64,000 bases of DNA from a bacterium (GCA_030428205.1 JAUIBK010000003.1:62001-126000), one strand, 5' to 3'. Counted from the stretch's first letter, positions 35,492-44,357 are shown. The notes: a model not told the origin generated them from the letters alone. Numbers and translations are program-made.

Positions 35492-37246
35492 TTACTCAAT
35501 GAGATCTTTGTACTCAAGTGGTATGCCCTGCTCAAAGTCGTTCGTTGAAGACTCAGGACGAACGAGCTCAACCTGTGCAAGGCCGGTCTTGGCTTTGATG
35601 TCACCAGTGTTTTTGACAAGTTCTCTCTCCTTGCCAGTATACTGAGTGTCGAACTTTTCATCCTTTCCTTCAATAAACTTCTCTTGAAATCCTTTGTCGT
35701 CTCCTAGGCCATCTCCCTGCCCTCCCTTCTTTTGGTCAGGATTGCGCTCACCGGGCTTTACTGGAGAGCTTTGCGTTGGCTGCTCTTGGTCTGAGCCCTG
35801 TTGGGGGTTCTGCTCTTCCTCTGGTTTCTTATCTCCGCCCGCTTGCTTCCCTTTGCTTTGCGAATCAGGGGACTTGTTCTCTCCACTTTTGTTCGGATCC
35901 TCGCCTGGTTTCGTTGGGTCTTTTCCCTCTTGAGGCTGCTCTCCCTTTTCGCCTTGCCCCTTTTCGCCCTTTTCTCCTTGTGCAAGATCTTGCTTCATCT
36001 CCGAGAGCGCTTGCTGAGCTTTGTCGAGTGCGTCTTGTTCTTTCTTCTGCTCTCCAGCTTGTTGCTCACCTGACTGTTGATCGTTGGGTTTTCCGTCTCC
36101 AGACTGCTGCTGTTCTTGATTTTCAGACTGCTCAGAAGATTTTCCAGATTGCTGCTGCTCACCTGAAGACTCTCCTTGCTTTTGCTCGGAGTTATCTTTT
36201 TCTCCCTGTTCCTTTCCTTTTCCACCTTTATCTTGAGCTTCTTTTCCTTTTCCGCTGCCCTCTTTGCCTTGTTGCTTGTCGTCTTTTCCCTTTCCAGTGC
36301 CGTCGTCAGACTTTCCTTTTCCTTTCCCTTCGCCTTTTTCTCCTTCGCTCTTTCCGCCCTCTTTCTGTTTTGCGTCTTGAGATTCTTTCTTCTTTCCCGA
36401 CTCTCCTTTCTGGTCTTCCTTCTTCTCAGACTCCTTCTTTTCTTGCTCCTCTTTTGTTTCGCTCGCATGGGGAGTGGACGGAGTTGGGGGAATAACCTCT
36501 ACTTCCTTCTCTCGTACTTGCTCGCTTTGTTCTTGAGCCCCTTGCTGCTCACTGATGCGACTTTGAGCCTCCGCCACAGCTTCTTGAGCAGCATCGAGAG
36601 CTTCTTCGATCTCTTCTTCTGTCACGTTTTCATCTTGCAACGTGTCTACAAGGTCTCGAAGCTCCTCTTGCACATCGGTTGGAAGATACAACTCTTCATC
36701 CAGCAGTGCTTCGACCGCTTCTACAGCTTGAGAGAGATCGCCGGTATATGGCGTGCCACGTGTATTGGTGTAAACAAGGTACGCACTCAGCAGCCACAAG
36801 AGTGGCACAAGAATAAGAGATCTTCGAAGAAGGTTTGGAAGTGGTGCTGTTGGAAGCTCCAAAGAAGAGGCTGCTTGAAGCGAATCTTCGAGCTGCTTTT
36901 TGATGTATGTATGCTGCTCAAGTGAGAGAGGCTCTTGTTTTCTCTTCTCCTTTATCTCCCAAAGGCTAATTCCTCGCTCTTTTACATCGAGGTGTGCATC
37001 GAGGAGTAAATAGAGATCTCTGTCCGATGGTGCAGCAAACACATTCTTGCGGTATGCAAGAGAGAGAGCTCCAACGGCGAAGAGGACACACAGCAACGCG
37101 GCAAAAAGTACGGGTAAAAAGGTAAGCAAGCATGCAAAGAGAAAGAAAAGCACCGTGAGCATGAGGAGCGCCCAAACAAAAAGCCTTTTCTTGGTTTCAC
37201 GCTCTTGGTGATTGCGTAGTGATGTCAGTGCCTCATCGAGAGTCAC
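35492..37246 (-). CDS. Large membrane-anchored Lys/Gln/Glu/Gly-rich protein of the MoxR operon
   Basis: A 584-residue protein not recognised as a named family. Two adjacent membrane segments (about 22-65) and a third (about 145-165, SLILVPLLWLLSAYLVY) precede an acidic coiled-coil region (about 180-235). Then comes a 280-residue low-complexity stretch rich in Lys, Gly, Gln, Glu and Ser. The C-terminal 60 residues regain sequence complexity (DTQYTGKERELV, IPLEYKDLIE). The layout resembles DUF4175-type proteins found in similar operons. Start is GTG with AGGAG upstream. A periplasmic tether or scaffold for the VWA proteins is a guess. Confidence 0.75.
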   Translation of the reverse strand: MTLDEALTSLRNHQERETKKRLFVWALLMLTVLFFLFACLLTFLPVLFAALLCVLFAVGALSLAYRKNVFAAPSDRDLYLLLDAHLDVKERGISLWEIKEKRKQEPLSLEQHTYIKKQLEDSLQAASSLELPTAPLPNLLRRSLILVPLLWLLSAYLVYTNTRGTPYTGDLSQAVEAVEALLDEELYLPTDVQEELRDLVDTLQDENVTEEEIEEALDAAQEAVAEAQSRISEQQGAQEQSEQVREKEVEVIPPTPSTPHASETKEEQEKKESEKKEDQKGESGKKKESQDAKQKEGGKSEGEKGEGKGKGKSDDGTGKGKDDKQQGKEGSGKGKEAQDKGGKGKEQGEKDNSEQKQGESSGEQQQSGKSSEQSENQEQQQSGDGKPNDQQSGEQQAGEQKKEQDALDKAQQALSEMKQDLAQGEKGEKGQGEKGEQPQEGKDPTKPGEDPNKSGENKSPDSQSKGKQAGGDKKPEEEQNPQQGSDQEQPTQSSPVKPGERNPDQKKGGQGDGLGDDKGFQEKFIEGKDEKFDTQYTGKERELVKNTGDIKAKTGLAQVELVRPESSTNDFEQGIPLEYKDLIE

Positions 37247-37251
37247 AGTGA

Positions 37252-38274
37252 TTATGCTCCTGGTGGAGTCAGAATCTTAGCAAGTTTTGCTTTGTGCTCA
37301 GCTAGCGTTGCTGAAAATTCAAGATCTCCAAATGGGTTTCTCAGGTAGAACAGGTACGAAGTTTCCTCTGGGAAAAGTGCCGCTCGTATTGCTTCTGTTC
37401 CTGGATTACAAATTGGCCCCGGTGGGAGCCCGTAATTTGTAAACGTGTTGTATTGTGATGGAGACTTTTTATCTTCCTCGGTAATAACTCCATTATAGTC
37501 TCGAAGCCCATAAATAAGCGCTTCTTCAGACTCAAGCTTCATGCCGTGATTCAGGCGGTTGTGTAGCACAGAAGAAACCAAGACTCGTTCATCTTGACGC
37601 TCTGTCGTTTGTTGAATAATAGAAGCTAGCGTGAGCACCTCGTGGCGTGATAATCGCAGCTCATCCGCTCGTCCAGAAAACTCTGGTGGCCAGTTTCGCT
37701 CACCTTGCTCAAGAAACGTCCAGATCACCTTCTTTGGCTCAACAGGACGGCTAAAGCGATAAGTTCCTGGGGCAAAGTATCCTTCAAAGCTTCCGGCTGC
37801 TATTCCTGCTCGCGCAAGGAGATCTGGAGCACCAAGCACGGCATCAAACGCATCAGCTTTGAGTAGATTTTCATTTTCAAGAAGAGCGCCAACTTTCCAA
37901 ACAGAAACACCTTCGTTGAGAACTATTTCTCTTTGATACACCTTGCCAGAGAGAAGCCTTGCTAAAAGCTCTTTCGGAGTCATTGAAGGTGAGAGAACGT
38001 ATTCGCCCGGCTTGATTGCCTTCACATCCCCCTTGAGCTTGGCATAGAGATTAAGGCTTCGCGCTTGAGCAATGATTCCTTTCTTCTCGAGTTCTTTACA
38101 AACACCGAGAAAGTCGAGACCAGGAGATATTTCAACAAACACTTTCTTGTTTCTTGCGCTAGGGTCTTTTGCCTCAAAGAATATTCCATTGAGGTATTGG
38201 TACATACTAAAGGCAACAACACAGGGGAGAAAAAGATAAAGAAAATAACGAAAAAAAACTTTGATGTTCCCCAT
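37252..38274 (-). CDS. mltG: MltG (YceG-like) homologue with altered catalytic motif
   Basis: A 340-residue protein with one N-terminal membrane segment (about 8-26) and the YceG fold: a LysM-like part (FVEISPGLDFLGVCKELEKKGI) and the lytic region with SFEGYFAPGTYRF, VLHNRLNHGMKL and YGLPPGPICNPGTEAI. MltG cleaves nascent peptidoglycan strands next to the membrane. The usual LASIVEKET motif is LASIIQQTT here, so the catalytic Glu (E218 in E. coli) is Gln and the second Glu is Thr. It may be inactive or use another residue. It is followed by the MoxR operon with a 5-bp gap. Confidence 0.88.
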   Translation of the reverse strand: MGNIKVFFRYFLYLFLPCVVAFSMYQYLNGIFFEAKDPSARNKKVFVEISPGLDFLGVCKELEKKGIIAQARSLNLYAKLKGDVKAIKPGEYVLSPSMTPKELLARLLSGKVYQREIVLNEGVSVWKVGALLENENLLKADAFDAVLGAPDLLARAGIAAGSFEGYFAPGTYRFSRPVEPKKVIWTFLEQGERNWPPEFSGRADELRLSRHEVLTLASIIQQTTERQDERVLVSSVLHNRLNHGMKLESEEALIYGLRDYNGVITEEDKKSPSQYNTFTNYGLPPGPICNPGTEAIRAALFPEETSYLFYLRNPFGDLEFSATLAEHKAKLAKILTPPGA

Positions 38275-38297
38275 AGAGATACTCTTGTAAAGAAAAA

Positions 38298-38744
38298 TTA
38301 TGTGTTGTTTTCAGGAAGCGTTACTACCTTGGCAATCCCATCAAGAAATTCCTGAAGTATTATAGATGCAGCCTGGGCATCGATAACACCTTTTTTCCGG
38401 ATTTCTTGAGTTGGACTTCCCTGGATATCTAACCTCTTCTTTGCACGCTCAGAAGAAAGATACTCATCAACAAAGATAAGCGGTAGATCCGTTCTTCGCG
38501 ATAGTCGCCGAGCAAACCGAGCAACGTCCTCACACTGCTCGGTATATTGCCCCCCCTCACCAAGGGGCAATCCAATCACAATCTTTCCAACTTTTTGCTC
38601 TTCGAGCAGCTCTAGGATCAGGCTTTCCGCACGACCCTGTGCTCGTGGAAATGTCTCGTAGGCGCGCGCGAGGCGACCATCTCGATCTGAGAGAGCCACT
38701 CCTACACGTGCTTGGCCGATATCAAGTGAGAGGTGCATTGCCAT
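38298..38744 (-). CDS. ruvX: Holliday junction resolvase-like RuvX (YqgF)
   Basis: A 148-residue RNase H-fold nuclease with LSLDIGQARVGVALSD, VIGLPLG, VDEYLSSERAKK and IDAQAASIILQEFL, containing the expected acidic residues. The family acts in processing of pre-16S rRNA 5' ends and possibly DNA. The ATG at 38744 is followed two codons later by another. It is first in the operon with mltG, 23 bp downstream. Confidence 0.93.
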   Translation of the reverse strand: MAMHLSLDIGQARVGVALSDRDGRLARAYETFPRAQGRAESLILELLEEQKVGKIVIGLPLGEGGQYTEQCEDVARFARRLSRRTDLPLIFVDEYLSSERAKKRLDIQGSPTQEIRKKGVIDAQAASIILQEFLDGIAKVVTLPENNT

Positions 38745-39056
38745 AGATAAAACAGCGTTTTTAGCCGGTGTTAATATTTTCGCCTATCTCGAGAGTATCA
38801 ACAAGGGGCCGGGGCCTCACCTCGTTGAAAATCGTTTAGAGGCAATTCCCTAGGAGAATTATTACGCGAAGTACGCGAAGATCCATACCCCTTCGCGTAC
38901 TTCGCGTTATAGAATTTCAATCCTGAGTTCTCTCAGAATAAAGTCTCAACTTCAGCAGAAGAGGCACCTCTAAATGCAGGAATGAATAAGAATATCAGGT
39001 AACAAGAAAACCTGAGCCCTTGTCGCTCTGTGTTTATAAAGGTAAAACGTAGGATT
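38745..39056. other. Divergent gap between ruvX and the M23 peptidase gene
   Basis: About 312 bp without a gene. It contains a CGCGAAG hairpin (38861-38910), a small CTGAG-TTCT-CTCAG hairpin near 38924 and TCAGGT/ACCTGA complementary pieces near 38996-39016. Promoters for both neighbours should be here, but I could not pick a convincing pair of boxes. Confidence 0.5.
38861..38910. repeat. CGCGAAG-unit hairpin, copy 3
   Basis: Arms 38861-38880 and 38891-38910 (ATTACGCGAAGTACGCGAAG and its reverse complement with one difference) surround a 10-base loop. Two units per arm. It lies in a divergent intergenic region. Confidence 0.9.
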
Positions 39057-40559
39057 ATGAGCGCGCTTGAAGGAATTCGACAATACCGAGTCTATTCTCT
39101 TATTTTTGGAACAGTGATTCTGCAGGTGATCCTGTTTTCAATTGCCACTTTCTCAGGTCCCCAGTCCTTCTCTTCCAACTCTATTTCACTGTCACTTCCC
39201 ACAACAACTCATAGTGCGGACCCAGTTCAAGCAAACGATCAACAACACACGTTTCAAGAGGCACCAGCAATTATTCAAGACACTTCGCTTCCCGCCGAGG
39301 TTCCAACCAACGAGATAGAAGCTGGGGAAGTAGTTGGTCAAAGCGAAGTTGAAGAAACGGCTGCAATGGAACAACTCGCACTTCAACTGCAAGAAGAGAC
39401 CAGCCCCGAACAGGCCTTGCTCGAGGAGCAACCAAACACAGCTGAGACATTTTACACCGTTCGTTCTGGCGATACTCTCACGTCTATCTGGACAAACAAC
39501 GGCGGCACATACATCAAGGCCCTTGAAGCAGCGAAAAGCTTTGAGCACGCCAGTGTTAAGCTTTCTACCATCCGTGCCGGTGAAAGACTTAAGATCATTA
39601 CTGATGGTTCTGAAATTACATTCTTTGAGAAAAACCTTCCTCAAGGAAAACGCATTACACTTCGCCTAACTCCAGAAGGAACGTATACACACGAAATTTT
39701 CACTCCAACTATTAGCACATTGAAGAAAACAGCTACTGGTGCAATTTCCAACTCGCTTGCAGAGAGCGCTGCCATACATGAAATCCCCTACGCTGTGGTT
39801 GACGAGTTCGTTGACCTTTTTAGCGGAAGAGTTGAATTCAACCGAGATCTTCAACGTGGCGATAGCTTTCAAGTAGTTTACGAAGAGCGCATAAACGATG
39901 AAGGCACACTCCTTGATCCCGGGCCAATCCAAGTAGCTTCTCTTATGAATGAGGGAGAATTGCTTGTGGCTGTGCGTCACGTTGGAAGTGACGGAGAAGC
40001 CCGCTATTACGATGAGTCCGGAGAATCAATTGGAAACTACTTCCTTCGATATCCTGTACGCTTTAGTCGCATCTCCTCGGTTTTCTCGAAAAGTAGGTTT
40101 CACCCAATTTTAAAACGCCGCAAAGCTCACAACGGGGTTGATTTTGCAGCCCCAACTGGAACCCCTGTTCGAACTGTTGCTGATGGAGTGATTATTACTG
40201 CGGGCTACAACCGTGCTTCTGGAAATATGGTGAAGATCCGACACACAAAAAAGTACTCTACGGCGTATCTGCACCTTTCTCGGATTTCAAAAGGGCTACG
40301 AAAAGGAGCTCGTGTAAAACGTGGCGAAGTTATCGGTGCCGTTGGGTCAACAGGCTATTCAACCGGGCCTCACCTTCACTACAGCCTCTACGAAAATGGC
40401 CGCTACGTGGATCCGATGAAAACAAAACTTCCCAAAATGCCCGACCACATCACTCCTATACCAAAGGATGTACTACAAGCCACGCTTGCTCAAGTACGAG
40501 GAAGTCACGAACAAGCACAGATGGCTTACGAGGCGAATCTTGCCAAGCATAAGGCATAG
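39057..40559 (+). CDS. LysM/OapA-like and M23 metallopeptidase (MepM-type)
   Basis: A 500-residue protein. One N-terminal membrane segment (about 13-32) anchors it. A LysM-like domain (FYTVRSGDTLTSIW, about 135-185), a middle OapA-like domain and a C-terminal peptidase M23 domain (about 340-455) follow. The zinc ligands are visible: HNGVD (H and D), and HLH in GPHLHYSL. Such enzymes cut peptidoglycan cross-links for growth or division. The ATG at 39057 with GTAGGA upstream is used over a GTG nine codons earlier. It stands 24 bp before the Nudix gene. Confidence 0.9.
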   Translation: MSALEGIRQYRVYSLIFGTVILQVILFSIATFSGPQSFSSNSISLSLPTTTHSADPVQANDQQHTFQEAPAIIQDTSLPAEVPTNEIEAGEVVGQSEVEETAAMEQLALQLQEETSPEQALLEEQPNTAETFYTVRSGDTLTSIWTNNGGTYIKALEAAKSFEHASVKLSTIRAGERLKIITDGSEITFFEKNLPQGKRITLRLTPEGTYTHEIFTPTISTLKKTATGAISNSLAESAAIHEIPYAVVDEFVDLFSGRVEFNRDLQRGDSFQVVYEERINDEGTLLDPGPIQVASLMNEGELLVAVRHVGSDGEARYYDESGESIGNYFLRYPVRFSRISSVFSKSRFHPILKRRKAHNGVDFAAPTGTPVRTVADGVIITAGYNRASGNMVKIRHTKKYSTAYLHLSRISKGLRKGARVKRGEVIGAVGSTGYSTGPHLHYSLYENGRYVDPMKTKLPKMPDHITPIPKDVLQATLAQVRGSHEQAQMAYEANLAKHKA

Positions 40560-40582
40560 CCCCAAAAACCTATTATCTTGCC

Positions 40583-41158
40583 ATGTCAGAAAAACGAAAA
40601 CCTTGGATCACCGAATCAAGCAAGCACATCCTTCAAGACGAATGGATCTCGCTTCGTGCTGATACGTGTCGCTCAGAAAGAAACGAAGAAATCTCTCCCT
40701 ACTATATCTTTGAATACTCCCCCTGGGTCTGCATCTTTCCACTTACAGCAGATGGAAAGCTCCTCATTACCGAGCAATATCGCCACGGCATAGAGCAGGT
40801 CCACTTCGAATTTCCTGGAGGCGGGCTTGACCCTTCAGATGCTTCTCCCCTTGAAGCCGCTAGAAGAGAACTACTCGAGGAAACAGGCCATACGGCTCAG
40901 GAATTCATAGAGCTGGGAAGTCTCTCAACCGATCCCGCCAAAAACACCAATCGCCTACATTATTTTCTCGCTAAAAACATCGCTCAAGTCGGCGATCAGC
41001 AACTAGACCGTACCGAAGATATCTCTCTGAAGTTTCTGAGCCTAAATGATGTTTTTTCTCTTCTCGATCAAGAACAGTTCCTTTGCGCTCGTCAAACAGG
41101 GGGCCTCTTGCTACTCTTACGGTATCTTAACCATCCTATCCCATCACGAGCTACATGA
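40583..41158 (+). CDS. Nudix hydrolase (ADP-ribose pyrophosphatase-like)
   Basis: A 191-residue protein with a Nudix box (GGGLDPSDASPLEAARRELLEETGH in part). The REUxEExG core is intact, but the first Glu position of the Gx5Ex7 pattern is Ala. WVCIFPLTADGKLLITEQYRHGIEQ upstream is typical of ADP-ribose pyrophosphatases. It overlaps cinA by 4 bp (ATGA), so both are translated together, consistent with a shared role in NAD-derived metabolite turnover. Substrate is inferred from the relatives. Confidence 0.87.
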   Translation: MSEKRKPWITESSKHILQDEWISLRADTCRSERNEEISPYYIFEYSPWVCIFPLTADGKLLITEQYRHGIEQVHFEFPGGGLDPSDASPLEAARRELLEETGHTAQEFIELGSLSTDPAKNTNRLHYFLAKNIAQVGDQQLDRTEDISLKFLSLNDVFSLLDQEQFLCARQTGGLLLLLRYLNHPIPSRAT

Positions 41159-42405
41159 GTTCCTCTGTCTCAATACTTACCATCGGCAACGAAATTACAG
41201 ATGGACGAATCATAAACACAAATGCTTCCTACCTTTCTCAAGAACTCAAAAAAAGTGGATACCTTCCAGTAACACATCTCAGTTGCCGTGATGAGATCGA
41301 AACTATCCTCGAGGCTCTCTCTTTTCTCGCAAAAAACTCTACCGCTATTATTCTGAGCGGAGGACTCGGTCCCACCTCAGATGACCAAACACGACATGCA
41401 CTTGCAAAGCACATGAACGAGACACTCGAGCTAAGAGAAGAACAACTTCAACACCTCAAAGCGTGGTACCGAAAAAAACAACGAACGTTTGAAGAGGCTA
41501 ATCGTATCCAAGCCTTATTTCCACCATCCGCAAAAACTATTGAAAATCCAACAGGAACGGCTGCAGGGCTTTTCCTTAAAGACGAAAGCGAAACGCTTCT
41601 CTTCGCCCTTCCGGGTGTGCCATCAGAGCTCAAGAGAATGTTCACGCATGGAGTGCTTCCCCTACTTGAAAATGAACTTCCACCCCCACCGAAAGAAACG
41701 GTGCGTAGCGTGCGGCTCTTTGGTCTCCCCGAATCCACCGTCGGTCGTTGGATCACTCAATTGAACATTGATAAGGATATTCACGTTGGATATCGCGCTC
41801 ATTTCCCGGAGCTTGAGGTTCGGCTCTCAACCTCTGCGAAGGAGACCCAGATAGAAAACGAATATAAACGAGTCCGAGACGCTCTTGGTGAAGAATTCAT
41901 CGTGACACAAAACAACGATCTTTTTCTCCCCGAAGTTGTCACCAGGCTCTTAAGCAAGCAACAAAAAACTGTCTCGGTTGCAGAATCTTGTACTGGTGGA
42001 CTCCTTGGAAAACTCCTCACGGATCTTGGTGGCTCCTCCTCTTATTTTCTTGGGGGAGCACTGACGTATAGTAACGAGGCAAAGGAGGCGATACTGAACG
42101 TATCTCATGAAACTCTCGACAACTTTGGAGCTGTGAGTGAAGAAACAGCAAAAGAGATGGCACAAGGAACACGCCAACTCCTTCGTGCAGATATTGGACT
42201 ATCACTTACAGGCATTGCTGGGCCTGGAGGTGGAAGTGATGAAAAACCAGTCGGCACATTTTACGTGGGCATCGCGACAGAGTCGTTGTGTCATGCTTCA
42301 AGATGCTTCTTTCCTGGACCAAGAACTGCCGTGAGGAAATTTGCTGCGTATACCGCACTTGATACGGTACGAAGATATCTCTGTGGGCTGAGGTTCATTC
42401 GTTAA
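41155..42405 (+). CDS. cinA: CinA family protein (MoCF-like domain plus NMN deamidase domain)
   Basis: A 416-residue two-domain protein. The N-terminal COG1058 domain (SILTIGNEITDGRIINTNASYLS, ILSGGLGPTSDD) is ADP-ribose pyrophosphatase-like in characterised members. The C-terminal PncC domain (about 255-410: VSVAESCTGGLLGKLLTD, SLTGIAGPGGGSDEKPVGTFYVG) deamidates nicotinamide mononucleotide. Length and motifs are complete. The start overlaps the Nudix stop. Confidence 0.95.
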   Translation: MSSSVSILTIGNEITDGRIINTNASYLSQELKKSGYLPVTHLSCRDEIETILEALSFLAKNSTAIILSGGLGPTSDDQTRHALAKHMNETLELREEQLQHLKAWYRKKQRTFEEANRIQALFPPSAKTIENPTGTAAGLFLKDESETLLFALPGVPSELKRMFTHGVLPLLENELPPPPKETVRSVRLFGLPESTVGRWITQLNIDKDIHVGYRAHFPELEVRLSTSAKETQIENEYKRVRDALGEEFIVTQNNDLFLPEVVTRLLSKQQKTVSVAESCTGGLLGKLLTDLGGSSSYFLGGALTYSNEAKEAILNVSHETLDNFGAVSEETAKEMAQGTRQLLRADIGLSLTGIAGPGGGSDEKPVGTFYVGIATESLCHASRCFFPGPRTAVRKFAAYTALDTVRRYLCGLRFIR

Positions 42406-42616
42406 AGGATATCTCCCCTGCATTTCATGGCCATGCCCCTGACCAATCAAGCATTACTCCTCTCACACGCAGGCCAAAGCCTCAATCTAACTTACTGGAA
42501 TCACAGTTTTATTATTTTTCTCAATTCCCCCTTTCAAACAGTGGATTTATTTGAAATAAGAAGGCACAGAAAACGTCTAACGATTGTTCTTTTCTAACTC
42601 TTTTTTTGTGAACTCG

Positions 42617-43075
42617 ATGGATTCGTTGCATTGCCCAGAGCAAAACACTCCTCTTCGCCCGCATACTCCAGGAACAGTGCTCGTCGTTGATGCCGAGCCC
42701 CTCCTTCTTGGTATTCTAGAAAGTTCACTGACAAAAGCAGGGCTTCCGACAAAAACATTTACGAACCCACTTGCTGCACTCGAGTGGTACAGGAGTAATC
42801 ATCACGGTGTAGGCCTCGTTGTTTTCGACGATAACTTACCAGCACTTGCTGCACACGAATTTCTCTCAAACTGCCTCAGCATTTCGCCGACGAAAAAAAT
42901 AGCCGCTCTCTCATCATCAAACGATCCTTCTATCATTGCTGAGCTACTTGAACAGGGGGCAGTCTCATATTTTGCTAAACCCCTCGACTATGAATCGGTT
43001 ACTCTTTGGGCTCTTCAAGAATGCGAGCCGCAAGACCTTGAGCCAGGCGAGTATCGAGACTATCCGAAAACGTAA
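42617..43075 (+). CDS. Receiver-domain protein with altered acidic pocket
   Basis: A 152-residue response-regulator-like protein. The phospho-acceptor position is D71 (VVFDDNLPA) and the Lys is in YFAKPLDYE, but the paired acids of strand 1 read VVDAEP, with one Asp replaced by Ala. No output domain. The ATG at 42617 (MDSLHCPEQ) begins the conserved region better than an in-frame ATG at 42584. Its last 77 bases overlap the convergent EEP gene. The 211 bp before it hold no gene. Partner unknown. Confidence 0.8.
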   Translation: MDSLHCPEQNTPLRPHTPGTVLVVDAEPLLLGILESSLTKAGLPTKTFTNPLAALEWYRSNHHGVGLVVFDDNLPALAAHEFLSNCLSISPTKKIAALSSSNDPSIIAELLEQGAVSYFAKPLDYESVTLWALQECEPQDLEPGEYRDYPKT

Positions 43076-44033
43076 TTTCGGATAAGACGCCAAAGTGATC
43101 TGAAACGACTTCGCTCTCATCGAAAATACGATCAAAGTGAAAAGACACTTCTTGCTGCGTACTCCTTGTAACAGAAATAACGAAATCAAGAGTCAGTGGG
43201 GTTTCCCCTAAAGCATACACATTACGTTCTGGATCGTAAGTGGTACCGACACTACTCACCTCAATATGCCCCATATTTTGTAAGGCCAAGAGAAGTTGGT
43301 CAAACGCTTCACTTCCAGGAGCACAGTTAAAGTCTCCAAGGATAAGAAGTGGCGAACCATCATCTTGTTCTTCTATCCACTCACAGAGCTCTCTTATTTG
43401 CTCCTCTCGGATTGTGGTAGAGGAATCTCCACTTTGTAGGTGCACATTCCAGACATGCATATGCTCATCAGCCGATAACTGGAGTGCCGTATAAAGAGCG
43501 CCCTTTTCAGCCAACGCTTGGACGCCTGACTCTGCCGTGAAACGGTACGAAAGAGACTCAAGAATTGGAAACCGTGAAATGGTAGCTAATCCATTTTTTA
43601 AAAAAAGTGAGTTTCGAAAAGGTGACTCCGCAACGTCAACCCCTTCAAGAGATAAAAAGATCTTCCGAGCCTCTTCAAACCAAACCTCTTGAAGCGCAAC
43701 AACATCTATCTCTTCTCGTTTAAGAAAGTGAGCTACATCTTCAAACCGCTCTGAGGAAAGCCCCGTAATAAACTTAGGTTTCCCCCAAGTGTTGAGTGAC
43801 ACGACTTTGAGACACGGTTGAGAAAAGTGCGCGTCTTCTGCAACAGACAAAGCTCCACGGAGCACATCAGCTCGGGCCTGCTCTGGGGCCCGTGGTACTA
43901 CATTACAAGAAAGTGCTCCTAGGGCAGGGAGCGCAAGAGCTGAGAGACCTGCTACAACCTTGCTTCTCGCAGCGGGCTTTTTTTCTTCAACTGGATTAAT
44001 CGAGACTCTTTCACTAGGTGTCATAGAGAACAT
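42999..44033 (-). CDS. Exported endonuclease/exonuclease/phosphatase (EEP) family protein
   Basis: A 344-residue protein. The N-terminal hydrophobic stretch ALALPALGALSC (about 32-43) looks like a lipoprotein or export signal, although preceded by a long polar leader. The EEP fold shows VVSLNTWGKP, VVALQEVW, WNVHLQSG, LLILGDFNC, LTLDFVISV and VVSDHFGVLSE, so the metal and catalytic residues are in place. Relatives include neutral sphingomyelinases and exported nucleases or lipid phosphatases. The ATG at 44033 or the one three codons later may be used. The 3' end overlaps the receiver gene by 77 bp. Confidence 0.82.
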   Translation of the reverse strand: MFSMTPSERVSINPVEEKKPAARSKVVAGLSALALPALGALSCNVVPRAPEQARADVLRGALSVAEDAHFSQPCLKVVSLNTWGKPKFITGLSSERFEDVAHFLKREEIDVVALQEVWFEEARKIFLSLEGVDVAESPFRNSLFLKNGLATISRFPILESLSYRFTAESGVQALAEKGALYTALQLSADEHMHVWNVHLQSGDSSTTIREEQIRELCEWIEEQDDGSPLLILGDFNCAPGSEAFDQLLLALQNMGHIEVSSVGTTYDPERNVYALGETPLTLDFVISVTRSTQQEVSFHFDRIFDESEVVSDHFGVLSEITFSDSLDTRLAQGLAARILEEPKE

Positions 44034-44357
44034 TGTTACATAAAGGAAGATAGGAACCTCATGAAAAATTCATAAGAATTTAGGGTGATTACGTAGAATA
44101 CAGGCCTACCAAGAAAAGTCACGAGTATTTTTTAAGATCGCCGTTATAGTTCTCCAACCTAATAATAATTATAGGTTTTTTAAGACTCTAGTCCGCATCT
44201 TAACAACAAGAACAAAAGCGACTTGCTCAACTTTGGGGTAAAATAGGAGAAGGGAGAGACAAAGAATGAACCTCTTCATAAATGCCCAATTTTGTAGCAG
44301 TTTAGCGAAAAAGGTATACTCTATGCCTTTGGCAGTAACGCTACTGGGCGCAAGTGA
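44034..44357. other. Gap between the EEP gene and alaS
   Basis: About 324 bp without a gene. It holds a weak hairpin AACCTA/TAGGTT with a following T-run (44156-44182) and a likely alaS promoter near 44292-44320. I found no tRNA or T-box-like structure. Confidence 0.5.
44292..44320 (+). promoter_or_regulatory. Likely sigma70-type promoter of alaS
   Basis: TTGTAG (44292-44297) and TATACT (44315-44320) are separated by 17 bases. The -10 box matches the consensus at five of six positions, the -35 at three. Transcription would start near 44327, giving a leader of about 30 bases before the alaS ATG. Confidence 0.5.

Noticed and set aside
35776-36925. Long open frames on the plus strand opposite the 584-residue Lys/Gln/Glu-rich protein
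   Set aside because: They translate to Leu/Phe/Ser-rich low complexity, the mirror of the repeated Lys/Glu codons on the minus strand, and have no start signals.
44156-44182. Strong terminator before alaS
   Set aside because: The hairpin is only six A/T-rich base pairs and no plus-strand gene ends nearby, so it is mentioned only as a weak structure.
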